64,000 bases of DNA from Staphylotrichum longicolle (GCA_019096155.1 JAHCVI010000001.1:7192001-7256000); one strand, 5' to 3'. Positions 10,617 to 23,187 are shown, counted from the stretch's first letter. Made by a program: numbers and translations. The notes: generated by a model from the letters alone, not told the origin.

Positions 10617-11104
10617 GAGGTGGGTGAGGATTCGAGGAAGTGGATGCGTGACCACGACTGGTTGGCGGTTTATGAAGCGGGTAGGAAACTCAAAGTGCTG
10701 GGGAGTGGACAAGACAAAGTGGGACAACTCGGAAATCACTGAGATGGGCACATGCAGCGTATGAATCAAGGAGCTGTCAAGTGTGGCGAAACGGCTCCCT
10801 TGGAACCCCTGCCTCAAGAGAATACGAGTAGGAGAGGGAAGAGGAAAGGGGTGAGAGGAGTGGCCTCAGGTCTGGGGACAAGTAGCTGCCTTGAGTGTCC
10901 AAATACAAAGTCAAGCCTCCTCTGCCTTCCGACCACCCCAAGGCGGCCCCAGCCACACATGCGGGGTGAGGACGGACCAAAAGGACAAAAGACACGCCGC
11001 TAGGAGGAGACTGTAATAACCGATGAACTCCGAGTCAGATGCTGTCAGGTCATCAACAATAATCAAGAAGCCCGGGCGGGCATGGCACAGTTCAACAGTG
11101 CCCG
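10617..11104. other. Convergent intergenic region
   Basis: Between the stop codons of the RBR gene and the CorA-like gene. No supported gene or RNA. Confidence 0.4.
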
Positions 11105-12568
11105 TTATACCAGCTGGTCGGCGATGTCCCGCAGCTCAACCTCCTCCGACCCCGTCCCACCCCCCGTCTCCCTGCCAGCCCACCTCCGACCATCCATCCA
11201 CCAGCGCGGAACAGACGAGAGCGCAGATCCCCAGGGCAGCTGGTTGTCATGACGCTCGGTCGCCTTCCACACGGCCAGGCTGACGACAGTGACCGGGATG
11301 GCGATGGCCCACAGGATCCAGAAGTCGGAGCTCAAGTTGAGGTGCCCGTCGCCGGTGCTGTTGAAGAACTGCGTGCCGAAGATGGCCGTGATGGCGCCAA
11401 AGGGGATGAAGATCAAGCCCACGATGGCGATGAGGCGGACGCTTCGGCTGTTTTGGATGTTTACGCGGCTGTCGTGCGCAATGTTGATGTGGAAGGCCTG
11501 CTCTGTCAGCACGGTGGCAAATCTCAACCCCCCATCTCTTCGGCTATAAGCCCAAAGAGGAATGTCTAAGTGGCTTCAGGGGTCAGGGTTCTGGAACATT
11601 CTTTGCATACCAGATCGACCGTGTTCTTGATTCGTGCCTGACAGCTGAGAGTCCTCAGCTTCATCGAGTGAAACAACTCGCGACGATGACGCAAGAGTCG
11701 GTCAGTGTTCAGCCAGGTTCTGCTATTACTCCCACTCATCTCACCGGAGGCCTCGTGGTCCGCCAAGGCGGAGTCCGCGAGCCTGATGGCAGCATCCAAG
11801 GCCTCGATCATAAATACCGCATTCTTGGCGCTGGTATGCGCGAGATGAAGATCGAAGTCTGCCGCCGTCGGCTCCTTGGCGTTGGTTGTCGAACCAAGGA
11901 CGCGTGTGCGGCGGAACACGTCCTCCTCGTCCGTGCGGACCAGGTTGGTGACCTCCCATGAGACCTTGTCGATGCGGTCGTACCACGAGACGAGCGCAAT
12001 GTCGACCAGCACGTGCGGGTCAATGGTGGCGTCTGTCCAGTTTGGGGAGATCGCAAACTCTATGAGGCGCTCCATCGTTTCGACGGGCGGTTGGAAGAGA
12101 ATCAGGGTGACCGTGTAAGTCGCCCTGGGCAGCGCCCGTGAAGTCGGGGCGAGTTTGGGCAGCCACGTTAGCACGAAGCCCCATTTGAGCCATTCAGGTT
12201 GCCGGTTGGGCGAATCCATCATTGGGGTCGCCGCGAGGAAGTGCATCCACAGGACTGGGATCACGGTGAAACGGGGGAGGTCAGTCCCGGCCGACAACTA
12301 GTTCTCCGCGCCAAGACATCGGTAATATCGTGGGATCGAGTCCTTGGCTGGAGGATAGAGGATAGGTACTGGGACAAGAATAGATACGAGAAATCGACTC
12401 ACTCTCCAGCCCACCAAACCCCTGGCGACGTCCATAGGAGTGTGTCACACCACTCTCGCGCTCACACGAACTCGTCCGGATCTTGTACAACTCTATAAGC
12501 TTCTCGTATCGCGCTTCTGTGCCGCTGAACCTGCCATCGAGGGGGCGAACCTGCAGCAAGAGTGGCAT
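11105..12568 (-). CDS. CorA-like Mg2+ transporter-type membrane protein
   Basis: Exons 12568-12403, 12254-11611 and 11497-11105 join in frame through GT-AG introns of 148 and 113 nt. The N-terminal exon (PLLLQVRPLDGRFSGTE) is followed by a globular region (GGLEILWMHFLAATP, EWLKWGF) and a long helical stalk, then two closing membrane segments, RLIAIVGLIFIPFGAITAIF and FWILWAIAIPVTVVSLAVW. This order of a soluble domain, coiled stalk and C-terminal TM pair is the CorA/ALR1-like layout seen in many fungal proteins. The canonical GMN after TM1 is not present (GTQFF instead), as in other fungal CorA-like proteins, so Mg2+ transport is uncertain. The first ATG used here may not be the true start: the ATG lies inside a possible acceptor region, and coding-like sequence continues upstream to about 12720. 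Confidence 0.68.
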
Positions 12569-13678
12569 CCCGGCCAGTGAGATTAGCCCCTAAAATCGAC
12601 TTGCGTCCAACCTCCCCTGTCTGAGGCTGAAACAAGCGCGCTTACAGGATGTCAAGGTCTCGACCACTCCATGGCTCCAACCCGGCTACTGGCAAATTCT
12701 TCAAGCTGGAGAGGCTTGGCTGCTCCGGTGATTCCACGCAGGGGAAGGGTGAGTGAGTGTGGTTACCATAGCAGTGGGATCGGAGGCCACACGGGTAACG
12801 TAACCGACTGGAACGGGTGTGATGGGATTCTTGGGGTCAGTGCGCACCTTGTTTCCTCCAGACTCGCTGGAATTGCGGCTCACTTGGCTGCATTTCTTCG
12901 GCAGGCCCGAGTATGAGGGGAGGGTTCGTGGACAAGACGGTGAGGCAGAGGAGGGGGGAAAGAGGGGGGTGTTGGGGGAAGAAAGGGCGCAGGGGGGAGT
13001 CCAGAAATGGAAGCAAGGCAAACACCGCGTCGGATGCACCGCACAAAAATGTCTCCTCGGAAGAGCGGAAGTAAGTGCGGACGCCCGTTGCCCATCTGTG
13101 CGAAAGTGTTTGGAAGGTCCCCAAGGCACGACTTTATGGAGCCGGAAAAGCACCGAAACCTAAAGTTGGAGCCTTGCGCTCGGGCAATTCCAGTTCCGGA
13201 AATATCGGTGAGAAACAGAGATGACATTGAGGGTTACAAGGTGTCGGGATGAACGCCGTGCAATTGACCGCGGACAGCCTGCATGGGAGCGCGTTGGTAG
13301 ACCCTGCCCTTTCGGGAATTGGGGCTGTAGGTTGCCTTGTTCGGCAACAGCCCTCATCGGGCTTCCGTAAGCATTAGCAACCCCACCACACCGATCAGAG
13401 CCGCAAACTCAAAGCCTCAGTTCCTGAAGGCCGCGGACTGGCACAATCAGTTGAGTTAGTCAGCGGTGTTCAGTCTGAACGAAATACCCCTGGCCCGTCC
13501 ATGCGGTGTTCGGAGATGCATGTTGATGCCGAGCCTGCTGGAACTCTAAACATGGAAGGACATACTCTGGGGGTTTCTATAATAGAGGCTGGAAGTCCAG
13601 CCATTGCCTTCCTCGCTCCCAATTTTATCCATCCAGACTTCGTTCAGCAGTTCTGTCAGCACGGCATCAAGCGGAGGC
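12569..13678. other. Intergenic region, possible 5' exon of CorA-like gene
   Basis: The minus strand at about 12650-12740 may carry a further 5' exon of the CorA-like gene, with a GTAAGC donor near 12640. The rest has overlapping open frames in all phases with no family resemblance. Confidence 0.3.
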
Positions 13679-13982
13679 ATGCACGGCGACGACAAAACCC
13701 CCGACCAGGCGAAGATCAAGGAGTTCCTGGCCCGACTCCAAGGTCGGATCCCCGCTCGCAACACACCGCCGCCGCCGCCGCCGCCGCCTTTTTCCACTTC
13801 AACATCGAGCAACGGCAAGTCAAGAGCGAAGTGCGGTTGGCCCCCTTGGTGCTAACTCCCTCCTTCACCTAGACTCAGGCCCTTCTCAAGGTCAGCAACA
13901 GCGAGGCCAGGACGCCGCAGACACTCCCCCGCCGCCGCCGCCGCCACCACCTTCTTCTAGCAGCTCGACCGAACGCCGTTAA
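13679..13982 (+). CDS. Small proline-rich ORF (81 aa), possibly an upstream ORF
   Basis: Exon 1 (13679-13814) starts MHGDDKTPDQAKIKEFLARL and reaches a run of eight prolines. A GC-AG intron (13815-13872) with donor GCAAGT, branch GCTAAC and acceptor CCTAG leads to exon 2 (13873-13982), which has a second run of eight prolines and ends SSSSSTERR. The frame is consistent across the splice and both halves have the same unusual composition. The stop lies 5 nt before the ATG of the membrane-protein gene, so this is either a separate small gene in a dicistronic arrangement or a long upstream ORF in its leader. No known domain. GCC repeats can make polyproline by chance, hence the modest confidence. 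Confidence 0.42.
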
Positions 13983-13987
13983 GAACC

Positions 13988-16879
13988 ATGGCGCACCAGC
14001 AAGCAGCACTGGCCCCCGGTCCTCCCTCCGGCACGGCCCACCCCAACCCGTACCATGATGTGCCCAGCTGGTGGACCTACTTCTTGTCCGGCCGCTACGA
14101 CTGGCGATGGGGGTCGAGTCCGCACCTCTACTTCCGCCAGGGGCTCGAGTACGCACCTAGACGGCACCCCTTTACCGTCAAAGATGCGCTGGACCGGGAG
14201 ACAGAGTACCAACAGCCGTTTGAGTGCTTCTTGGATCCGTTCTCCGGCAAGATCGAGACGCTCTATGTCCAGGGGCCCGAGTCCCTCTGCCGGCTCGTCA
14301 ACGCCAATGCGACGTGGAAGCGGACGCCGATTCGAAATGCCACGTCCCTCTGGGTGCGGATCGCGGACCTGCCCTACCGCTGTATTCCCATCGAGCGAAG
14401 GGGCGACAGGACCAAGTTCACCGCCGGGGACCGGATGAGCGTGGTCGCCATGTGGCCGGTTGCCAGCCTTGTCTTTCTGTTGTCTGTGAGTGAAACACGC
14501 CCAGTCCCACCATCATGCCGCCGCTCTTCCGTGAAATGCTGACTCCTGAACCAGTGGCCTCTGCTTCTGTTCGTCGGGGAGGACGCCCCAGGCAAGTCTG
14601 AGACCATGTACCTCCCACTGCCGTACATGGGACTCCGGTACCCCCGGCTGGCGCGCAACAGGCTTGAGAACCGGTCCGAAATACTTCAAGGGCTGCCGAG
14701 TTCTGCAGCAAGGTCCGAGTACCGCACATTCCGTCCGCGATTCCTGAACTACTTTGTGGCACACCCCGGCCCGAACGGCGAAAAGATTTTGTATTATGAG
14801 CGGCGAGCGGTCCGCCCGGGCGCCATGCCCCCTTTTGTGGTGGTGGCCTATTGCTCCGAGCATTACGGCAAGCAGGGTGTCACCGCCAACGGGGGGCCGC
14901 CGCAGCCTAAGGACGAGAACTCGGACACCGAGGCTCTTCTCGCCACGGGGTTCTTTGCCGCTCAGGAGTACTTCCAGACTCGCCTGTCTCAGGATGCATA
15001 TAACGACCTGGAGAAATACCCCAGGGCCTTCTGGTGCGCGGCGAACTGCACCCCCTCCCATGAGGCTGTGGATGACGACGGAAACATGGACCACGTCCCC
15101 GACGGGCTGGCCAGGGAGGCCTTGGAGAACCGAGACGTGAGTGATACTTCGAACAAACCCTCGCACGGCCATCTGTGTCTGACCCCACTAACCCCTCTGT
15201 AGACGTTCAACATCAGCGACATCATCCGAGCCGCGGAGCATGTCATTGTCGTCGTTGGGAACATGGCGCGGCCGTGGAACGACAATGCACTCAGGGAATG
15301 GGGGATGCGCATCTGGACCGTTCCCGAGATTTTGCTGAGCAAGGTAAGCTTTGGTGGCATAGAAAGTTGAAGCCATAAACTGACACGGTTGCAGGGAGAT
15401 TCCGTCACCGTTTGGCACTGCGGGATGAGAGACGACCACGAACTGCCGTACGAGGTTACCGAGATCCCCAAGTCGAGGTTCCCAGACCTGGCCTGGAATG
15501 ACGCCGAGACTTCACGGCAGCTCATCGAAAACTACAGCAGCGTGCACCTGACCCCGCTGGAGTTGGTCAAGATTATGCTCGAGTGCCTCATGAACCGCAA
15601 CTTCATCCCCAAGTATCCCGGCGACCGCAGCTACGTCCTGATGGGCCTCCTCAGGATCCGCCCGCCCATTGACAAGTCGGACTCTGCATTCCAGGCCTTT
15701 GCGCGGCTCTCCCTCCCGCAGGACGGCAACAAGCTCATGGAGCGGCTCATCTGCCTACTGCCCAACGACCCCGACGAGAGCTGGGAGCTAATGACGGACC
15801 AGTACCAGGCCAGCCTCTGGGACATCTACCCGGATACGCAGGTCTGCGGCATCGGCGAGAACGACACGATCATCCTCGACGGGGCCAAGGGCGCGCAGAT
15901 CCAGTGGTCCAAGTTCACCACGGTCCGCTCCCAGCAGCGGCTCACCTTCAAGCGCTTCTGCTTCTTCTGCATTCTGCTCTTCTCGCCCATCTTGTTCCTC
16001 GTGGGGGTTATCATGGTCGGCACCTCCAGCGCTTCCTGGCAATCCCTCACCGCTATTTACGAATACTACAGCAGCCGTCAACCCGATTTGACGACCGATC
16101 CCGTCTTCAACGCAGGCCTCGCCATCATGCTCCTGAGCCTGTTGCTGTTCATCATCCCCGCCCCCTGGTACCTCGGCCGCCTCTTCGCCGGCAAGATGTG
16201 GGCCGTCGAGCCCTGCTTCTTCGGCCTCGAGGGCTACGTGCCCCTCGAGATCATCGAGGAGCTCCTCTTTGGGCTGCGCGGCAAGAAGGACCGCCGCCTC
16301 CGGTGGAGCGCGTGGGGATCCCCCCAATCGCGGCACACCGAGGGCGCACCACAGATGGAGCGCGTCGCGCAACACACCAACGTCGACGCCCCCACCGGCA
16401 CAGCCCCGCCGGCAAGCAACCACCATGGACAACAACCCCCCCAGGAGCCCGACGAACCCTACTCCACCACCTACCCCGTCGAGGCCCTCGACCCCACGAC
16501 CCCCTGCCCGGAGTGCCGCGCCACCGGCAGCCCCTACTGCCGCCGCCACCTGACCGTCGCCCAGCTGCAGGACATGTCGCGCGCCGAGCTGGGCGCGCTC
16601 AGGCCCTTCACGCTGGTCGACACGCACAACATGACGGCGACGCTCTTCTTGGCCGCGCGGCCGCCGACGGCGCTGGTCGTGGCGGGCAGCGAGGGGGGCA
16701 TGAAGCGCGCCATCGCGTGCTCGCTCGACGTGGCGTCGGGCGCGCTGTGCCGCGAGACGGTGCTGCGGATCCCGACGCGGAGCGTGGATTGCATGGAGAC
16801 GCTGCCGCGGGTGAGGCTGGGGCTGAGGAGGGATTTGGTGAGGGGGGATGTGGTGGCAGCTGGGGAGGGGCGGCGGTAA
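13988..16879 (+). CDS. Large HET-like ascomycete membrane protein, function unknown
   Basis: Four exons: 13988-14485, 14555-15136, 15203-15343 and 15395-16879, all phase 0, giving 901 residues. The N-terminal region has WWTYFLSGRYDWRWG and a hydrophobic stretch split by intron 1 (AMWPVASLVFLLSWPLLLFV). The centre has IIRAAEHVIVVVGNMARPWN, then WGMRIWTVPEILLSKGD, which resembles the core of heterokaryon-incompatibility (HET) domain-like proteins. Two more membrane segments follow (FCILLFSPILFLVGVIMVGT and LAIMLLSLLLFIIPAPWYLG), then a proline/glutamine-rich tail with a CPEC...CRRH cysteine-histidine motif. I recognise the architecture as a conserved uncharacterised ascomycete family; a role in self/non-self recognition is only suggested by the HET-like block. 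Confidence 0.75.
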
Positions 16880-17920
16880 GTAGGGGGCTTGAGGCGGGAC
16901 TTGGGATGGATGAGGGATGGGAATGATGTTGAGACGGCTATGTGCATGTAAAAGAGGGTTGTTGATGTAAAAACAGGTTGCCGGGGTATAAAGCTACCTA
17001 GATATAGATGAAAATCGCTGGAAGCTAACTTGAGGTTTACGCCTACAAAAGGAGCAAATTCAGGCCAGCGCAAGAAGTCGTAACGCAGCCGAGACAAAAT
17101 CTCGGACAGCATGGAGTGCCAAATTTTAATTACCTTAATCAAGGACTCGACAGCAGCTGTAGTGGGACCAAACCATTTACCATTTGGCTCCAGGACACCG
17201 ATGTCTGGCTGACAGGACTTTCATGAAGCCGAGCTTCAAAGGGACAACGAATATTGAAAGACAAGGGCAAAATTTCAGACGGATCACGAAGTACAAGGTG
17301 GTTAAGAGGTGGGCGTAGGGTGAGGCAGCAGTATTCGAGCATGCCAAGGACTCGGTGAGCCGCAAGGTACCTAACTAGTAGGTGGGCGAGGCTTCAAGTC
17401 TTGCATATGTCAACGTAAAAGTTGAATGAGAGAGAAGCCGACACCGCTAATGCAGAAGCGGCAGGGCCAGTTTAACGTTATACGGCAGCCACCCGCTTTT
17501 TTAGAACTGGAGTCAGGCAGGTAGGCATTTTTGACGTTTTCCCAGCTCTGTGAGGGCAATCATTTCGTGCCAACAGAGATGGATAGCGCCCTGTCAGCTC
17601 TAGTGACGGCACAAGCCGTTGCATGTCTGAGGGCAAGCGTAAGCTTCCTATTTGCCGGTAAGCTTACGGGCGGCGACGAGTCACCGGAGTTAAACTGTCT
17701 ATTCCGGCCTGGTGCCTGCCATACCCCAGGCGAGAAAATGCCAATTATTTTAAGCTGCCCAGGTGCTTCAGAAATTTCACGACACAGTTTTTCATTGGGT
17801 TGCCTCCACCACTCTAATTAAGCCCGTTCATCGTCCACAACCTCATTGCTTTCTCCACTCCCGCCAGGCTAGTGCCCAGTTGGCCAGGACCAGACACCCG
17901 CTCAGGCCTCCGTCGCCGCC
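16880..17920. other. Intergenic region upstream of ABC transporter
   Basis: Includes the 3' UTR of the membrane-protein gene and about 0.9 kb of putative promoter. Somewhat AT-richer than the flanks. No supported ORF; candidate minus-strand frames at 16.5-17.1 kb are shadows or lack a start. Confidence 0.4.
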
Positions 17921-20900
17921 ATGGTTCTGGAATGGGACGTAGCGCCCGCCCCAATTGTGACAGACCTCGTCGAGCGGTAAGCAAACTATCTCGAGGTTCC
18001 CCATCATTGCAGAGCAGCAGCTGACCATTTTTCATTTCTTACGCAGCTATTCTCAGTCCCATCTCCCTCTCATCGTTCTCTCCGCATCCGGCGTCCTGCT
18101 CGCGGTCCAATTACGAAAAACACGCCCCGCCCGGCAACCTACCGCGCCCACCCGCGCCAAATCTGCTCATGGTGTTTTCTTAACGGCCCTCGAAGGTCTC
18201 CTACTGGCGACAACCTTGTCGCTCCGCCGGGATGGCCTCGCTGCAAGTGCGTCTGCTAGTTCCTGGGTCGGCACCATTTTCGGGTCGTACCTGGTCGGAT
18301 TGTATGTTTTGGCCCTGGTGCCCACCTCTGGCCTCGAGCGCGTCAGACGAGCAGCTCGCTATCACTTGGCTATATTCTATGCCATTTCCTGGCTCGTGAC
18401 CATCGCCGCATCAGATGCCGGCGCGACAGCGACCAAGGTGTCGTTTGCTCTGCTCGTCACTGCCTTGTTCTCGCCGCGTCCGCACCAGGAGGATGACTGC
18501 GCTGAGCCGGACGCGACGGGGGAACCCCAATCCAGCATTTTCGGTCTCTTTGCCTTCTCCTGGTTAGATGGCATGCTCTTCAAGGCCTGGCGCACCGGGA
18601 GGCTTGAGTCTCGACACGTTCCGGAACCGGCTCTGCTCACCGCTGCCGACAAGGGCATGATGCGGGCCCCGCGGGAGAGGTGAGTCGTGCCTGCCATTGC
18701 TACAAAGTAAGTGGAAGATGTGCTGACATTGGCCCCCCACAAACCCAGTGCATCTGTTTTTCATACTCTTTTACGGCACTTTGGGCCGCAACTGGTAGTT
18801 CAGTGGGCCGTGGCGGTCGCCTGGGCGATCCTGACATTCATGCCGACTCTGCTTTTGAGGACAGTCCTCCAATTTGTCGAGGGCTCGACCGAGCACTCTG
18901 TTCAGGAAGCTCAGGGTTACGTGGTACTCGTATTCGTCACCAGTGTTCTGTCATCCGTCGCCGAGGCTCGGACGGTATGGATTGGTCAGAAGATTGGGCT
19001 TCGGCTGAAGACAGTACTGATCAGCAAGGTCTATCAGAAAGCATTGAGGCGGCCGGTGGCCGTGAGGTCCTCGAACGGTGAGCCTGGAGGGAAAACAGCT
19101 GATATTGGCATCATCATGAACCTCTTCACCAACGATATCAATCAACTTGCTGATCTAGGGGCCAACATGCACCAGATCTGGGCCTCAGTCCCCATACAAA
19201 TCATCATGGCCGTCGCGCTGCTCTACTGGACTCTGGGGCTCAGCGCCTTTGCAGGGATCGCCTTGACGGCGCTGATGGTGCCCGTGAACTCGCGCATCGC
19301 CCGGCGTTTAGGCGCCCTCCAGATGCAAGTCATGGCTGCGTCGGATAGCAGGATCCAGAGCACGACCGAGATGATCCGCAGTATTCGAGTGATCAAACTC
19401 ATTGCTTGGGACTCTTTTTTTCAAAAACAGATTGGCCACAAACGCGCCGCCGAGCTGAAGGTGCTTCGTGCCCGCTATATGCTCTGGACGACTTCTGCGA
19501 CGATCTGGTACGGCCTGCCTCTGCTAATCACCTTTTCTTCCTTTTTCTGCTTTTCAATCATCGAAGGGAAGCCGTTGACCCCTTCGCTTACCTTCACGTC
19601 ACTCTCACTCTTCAACCTCTTGAAGTCGCCCATCGACGACTTTGTCGGCGTCTTAGCGCGTGTCCAAGGCTCTTTCGTAGCTGTCGGGCGGGTGCAGAGC
19701 TTCTTGGACGAAGAAGAAACGGAGAAATATCAACTTCTTGATACTCCTATCAGCCGCCATGTGGAAGTCGGCTTCGAGCACGCGACGTTCTCCTGGCCAG
19801 GAAAGAGTGAGGCAACAGATTCCTCATCACCAGACGGCAAGATTGCAGACAGCCCCAAATCTTTCATTCTCAAGGACCTTGACTTCAAGTTCAGGGTCGG
19901 AAAGCTCAATATCATCATTGGAGCTACCGGGAGCGGCAAGTCTTCGCTCCTGTACGCGCTGCTGGGAGAGATGCCGCTTGTCTCCGGAAGTGTGAGAATG
20001 CCTGCCTCTGTTTCCCGCGGATCCCTGCCCAAGGATGAGAAGACGGGCTTGCTCGAGGGCGTAGCCTTCTGTGCCCAAGAGGCTTGGCTAACAAACAACA
20101 CGGTGCGGGACAACATCCTCTTCGGCCAGCCGCTCGATGAAGAGCGCTACAAGGCTGTCCTACAGGCCTGCGCCCTTGAACCCGACCTTAAGATACTGCC
20201 TCAAGGCGATCTCACCTCCGTTGGAGACGGGGGAGTCTCTCTTTCAGGCGGACAGAAACAACGTGTATCTCTCGCACGCGCGGTTTATTCCAATGCGCGT
20301 CATCTGCTTCTAGATGACTGCCTGAGTGCTCTTGATGCTAACACGGCTTCGTGGATTTTCCAGAAGTGCATCGCCGGACGCTTGATGCAGGGACGAACCT
20401 GCATTCTGGCAACACACAATGTGGCATTGACAGCCCCCGGCGCCAACTACATCGTCCGCCTCGACAATGGTACCGTGGTTGCCGCGGGTTCCCAACAAGA
20501 TTTGGCAGTTCAAAGCCAACTTCCGGAGCTTGCAAATGGACCGGGCCACCATGTCACCCATGAAGAAGTACTGAGTGCCGATGAAGCGGATCAGAGGCCC
20601 CCGGAAGGAAAGGAGGAGGAAGCGGACGGGGGAAAGTCCGGCTTACATGCTGCCGAACCCGCTGGACCGAAAACAAGACAGACCGTCATAAAATACCTCG
20701 CTGCCATGGGTGGCTGGAAATACTGGATCTCCCTGGCTGTCTTCTTCGCGGCGCAACAAGTTGGATCCATCACCGTGAACTGGTGGGTCCAACGGCTGTC
20801 CAGCGCGACAGTACGAGCGCAACGGCGGTCAACGAACGAGGCAGTCGACGGGTCCGGCCACCATGAGTCGACATGGAGCTTGGAGCACTACTTTGGGATC

Positions 20901-22555
20901 TATGCCCTTCTCCTTGCTGTCTATTTCGCCATAGGCTTCATGAGATTGTACGTACTGTCCATCGGCTCCCTGACCGCTTCAGTACGCATTCACGACAGTC
21001 TTCTCAAATCCGTCCTGAGTGCGACGCTCAAGTTTTTCGACGATAAATCATTTGGCCAGTTGATCGGCTTGTTCTCCGCAGATATGAGGACTGTGGATCA
21101 AGACCTTGCCGTGCTCGCCATCGCGACTCTACACTTTATGGGGGCACTTATCGCTACTACGGTTCTCATCACCGTCATCACTCCGCAGTTCTTCCTCCCG
21201 GCCGTTTTCATCTCCTTTGTCTACTACTTGATTGCCAAGGTCTACATCTCGTCGTCGAGCGATCTCAAAGCTCTCGAATCGGCACGCCAATCTCCGGTTC
21301 TCCAGCATCTCGGCGAGACGCTTTCCGGCATCGTCACCATCCGTGCCTACGGCGCAGAGAGGGAGTATTTGGCTAATAGCTCATCTCTGGTTCAGAAGCT
21401 GAACCAGCCCTCATTCTTCCTGGGGGCCACGGAGAGGTGGCTGGTTCTCCGGCTCAGTCTCACCAGTGCCTTTGTTTCCCTGTTTGCCGGGTCTTTTTCC
21501 ATCAGGAGCAACGGAAATGCTGGCACGGTTGGGCTGAGCATGTCATATGCAATTGTGTTTTCGGAACAGGTGCTGTGGCTGATCCGGTATTACATGGTGA
21601 CTACCCAGAACATGACTGCGTAAGTCTTCGTATAATGTGCTCTTCAAAAGAGTGGTTCGGCAAAGCTAATGCCATGACATTTAGTTTACAGCGCGTTCGT
21701 GGCTGCCTGGACGAAAGTGCCTCGGCACACGAGGCACAATCCGCCACGGTACCCAGCCGAGAATGGCCTACAGCAGGCTCGGTGGAATATCGGGAAGTCA
21801 CTGCCCGCTACGCAGCTCACTTGGACCCCGTACTCACAGACGTATCCTTCCAAATCCGGCCGATGAAGAGGGTGGGTATCGTCGGCCGCACTGGGGCTGG
21901 AAAATCTAGCCTGGCATTGACTTTGTTGCGGGGCCTCGAGGTTGAGAGCGGGCGGATTCTGATCGACGGCTTGGACACCACAACGATCGATCTGCGTGCG
22001 TTGCGGAGCCGACTTGCCTATGTCCCGCAAGACCCGACGCTCTTTGCCGGGACGCTGCGTCTGAACCTCGACCCGTATAACGAACACGCAGACGAGGATG
22101 TCCTCGCTGCATTGACGCGAGTTGGCTTGCTCGATTCTACAGAAAAGGGAGGGAAATTTGCGGACCTGTCCTTCACTCTTGCCGAGAACGGCTCAAACAT
22201 ATCTCAGGGGCAGCGGCAGCTTGTGTGCATTGCACGGGCTGTGCTGAAAGGCTCCAAGGTGGTCATCCTGGATGAAGCGACAGCGTCCATCGACCACGAA
22301 TCGGACCTCAAGATTCATGCATGCATCAGGAAGATGGAGGCCACTGTGATTACGATTGCGCATCGCCTCCGCACCGTTATCGACTACGACCGCATTCTCG
22401 GCCTCGACGCGGGGCGTGTGAAGGAGTGTGACCATTCGTGGCAGTTGCTCCAGCGCAAAGACGGCATCTTCAAGGGCATGTGTGATGCGGCAGTGGATCG
22501 CGACGAGCTGCTTGCTCTTTCGAAAGCGGCATGGGACAGTAGGCAAGCCGCCTGA
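17921..22555 (+). CDS. ABCC (MRP/YOR1-type) full-size ABC transporter
   Basis: Four exons: 17921-17976, 18047-18679, 18749-21619 and 21685-22555; 1476 residues. The order is TMD0-like N-terminus, TMD1, NBD1, TMD2, NBD2. NBD1 has Walker A GATGSGKSS (about residue 621), signature LSGGQKQR (about 728) and Walker B LLLDDCLSALD. NBD2 has GRTGAGKSS (about 1253), ISQGQRQ (about 1359) and VVILDEATASID. NBD1 carries Asp where the catalytic Glu normally sits, while NBD2 keeps Glu; this asymmetry is typical of subfamily C and implies one functional ATP site. The likely job is ATP-driven export of conjugates or xenobiotics at the plasma or vacuolar membrane; the substrate is not readable. Its stop is 11 nt from the stop of the next, convergent gene, so the 3' UTRs must overlap. 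Confidence 0.95.
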
Positions 22556-22566
22556 TGTTACCCACC

Positions 22567-23187
22567 TCACACCTCTTTGTTCCGAATGTGATGTTTCGGA
22601 CTCATGGAGGGTGTGGGTGTTATCGCGGATCTGGGTTTCATCCAGAGCGTGACCTTGCCGTCGTCCAAGCCGGTAGCAATCAACTCATTTTCCCACGAGA
22701 ATGCCACATCAATGGCAAGCCGCTTCGGCGGGCTGGGGAGCATCTTGACCAAATTCCCGGTAGCTGTTTCCACAATTCTGACGAGGCCATCGGCCGAGAC
22801 CGCAGCGCACAAGTGTCCATCCAAAGACAGAACCACTCTCATTTCGGGGACACCCGTCTTAAAGGTGCTGAGGATCGTGGGATCGCATCTGCTCAGCGAA
22901 CATTTTTGCACCCAGGCCCGCCGAGCCTCGTGGATTTGCTCAATCGTTGTGCACTGCTTGTTGGGATCTGGAATCACCTTTTTGGTCTTGGTTGTGGCCT
23001 CCAATTTTGACCGGAGGGCTTCGTTTTCCTGGCGCAGTCTAGCCAGTTCAAAGTCCTCTTCATTAAAGGCCTTTTCCAACTTCCGGAACAATAACCGTTG
23101 TGCATGTTGTCGGCGGAGGGATTTGCCAGCTGGAATCGGCTCAGGGGAGAGTGGTGGCGCTCCGGGAAGCTGGTGATTGGCAGGCAT
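22567..23187 (-). CDS. WD40-like protein with transposase-tail-like N-terminus
   Basis: 206 residues from the ATG at 23187; the open frame extends to 23286 and an upstream in-frame ATG near 23255 would add about 22 residues. The N-terminal half (SLRRQHAQRLLFRKLEKAF, then LARLRQENEALRSKLEATTK and VIPDPNKQCTTIEQIHEA) resembles the basic coiled C-terminal tail of fungal pogo/Fot1-type DDE transposases. The second half has two WD40-like blades, GHLCAAVSADGLVRIVETATG and ELIATGLDDGKVTLW. Two blades cannot close a propeller, so the protein is a fragment or needs partners. No transposase catalytic domain is nearby. Both family assignments are by eye. Confidence 0.42.
   Translation of the reverse strand: MPANHQLPGAPPLSPEPIPAGKSLRRQHAQRLLFRKLEKAFNEEDFELARLRQENEALRSKLEATTKTKKVIPDPNKQCTTIEQIHEARRAWVQKCSLSRCDPTILSTFKTGVPEMRVVLSLDGHLCAAVSADGLVRIVETATGNLVKMLPSPPKRLAIDVAFSWENELIATGLDDGKVTLWMKPRSAITPTPSMSPKHHIRNKEV

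Noticed and set aside
15788..16627. 279-codon minus-strand ORF
   Set aside because: Antisense shadow of the HET-like membrane protein, with no natural composition of its own.
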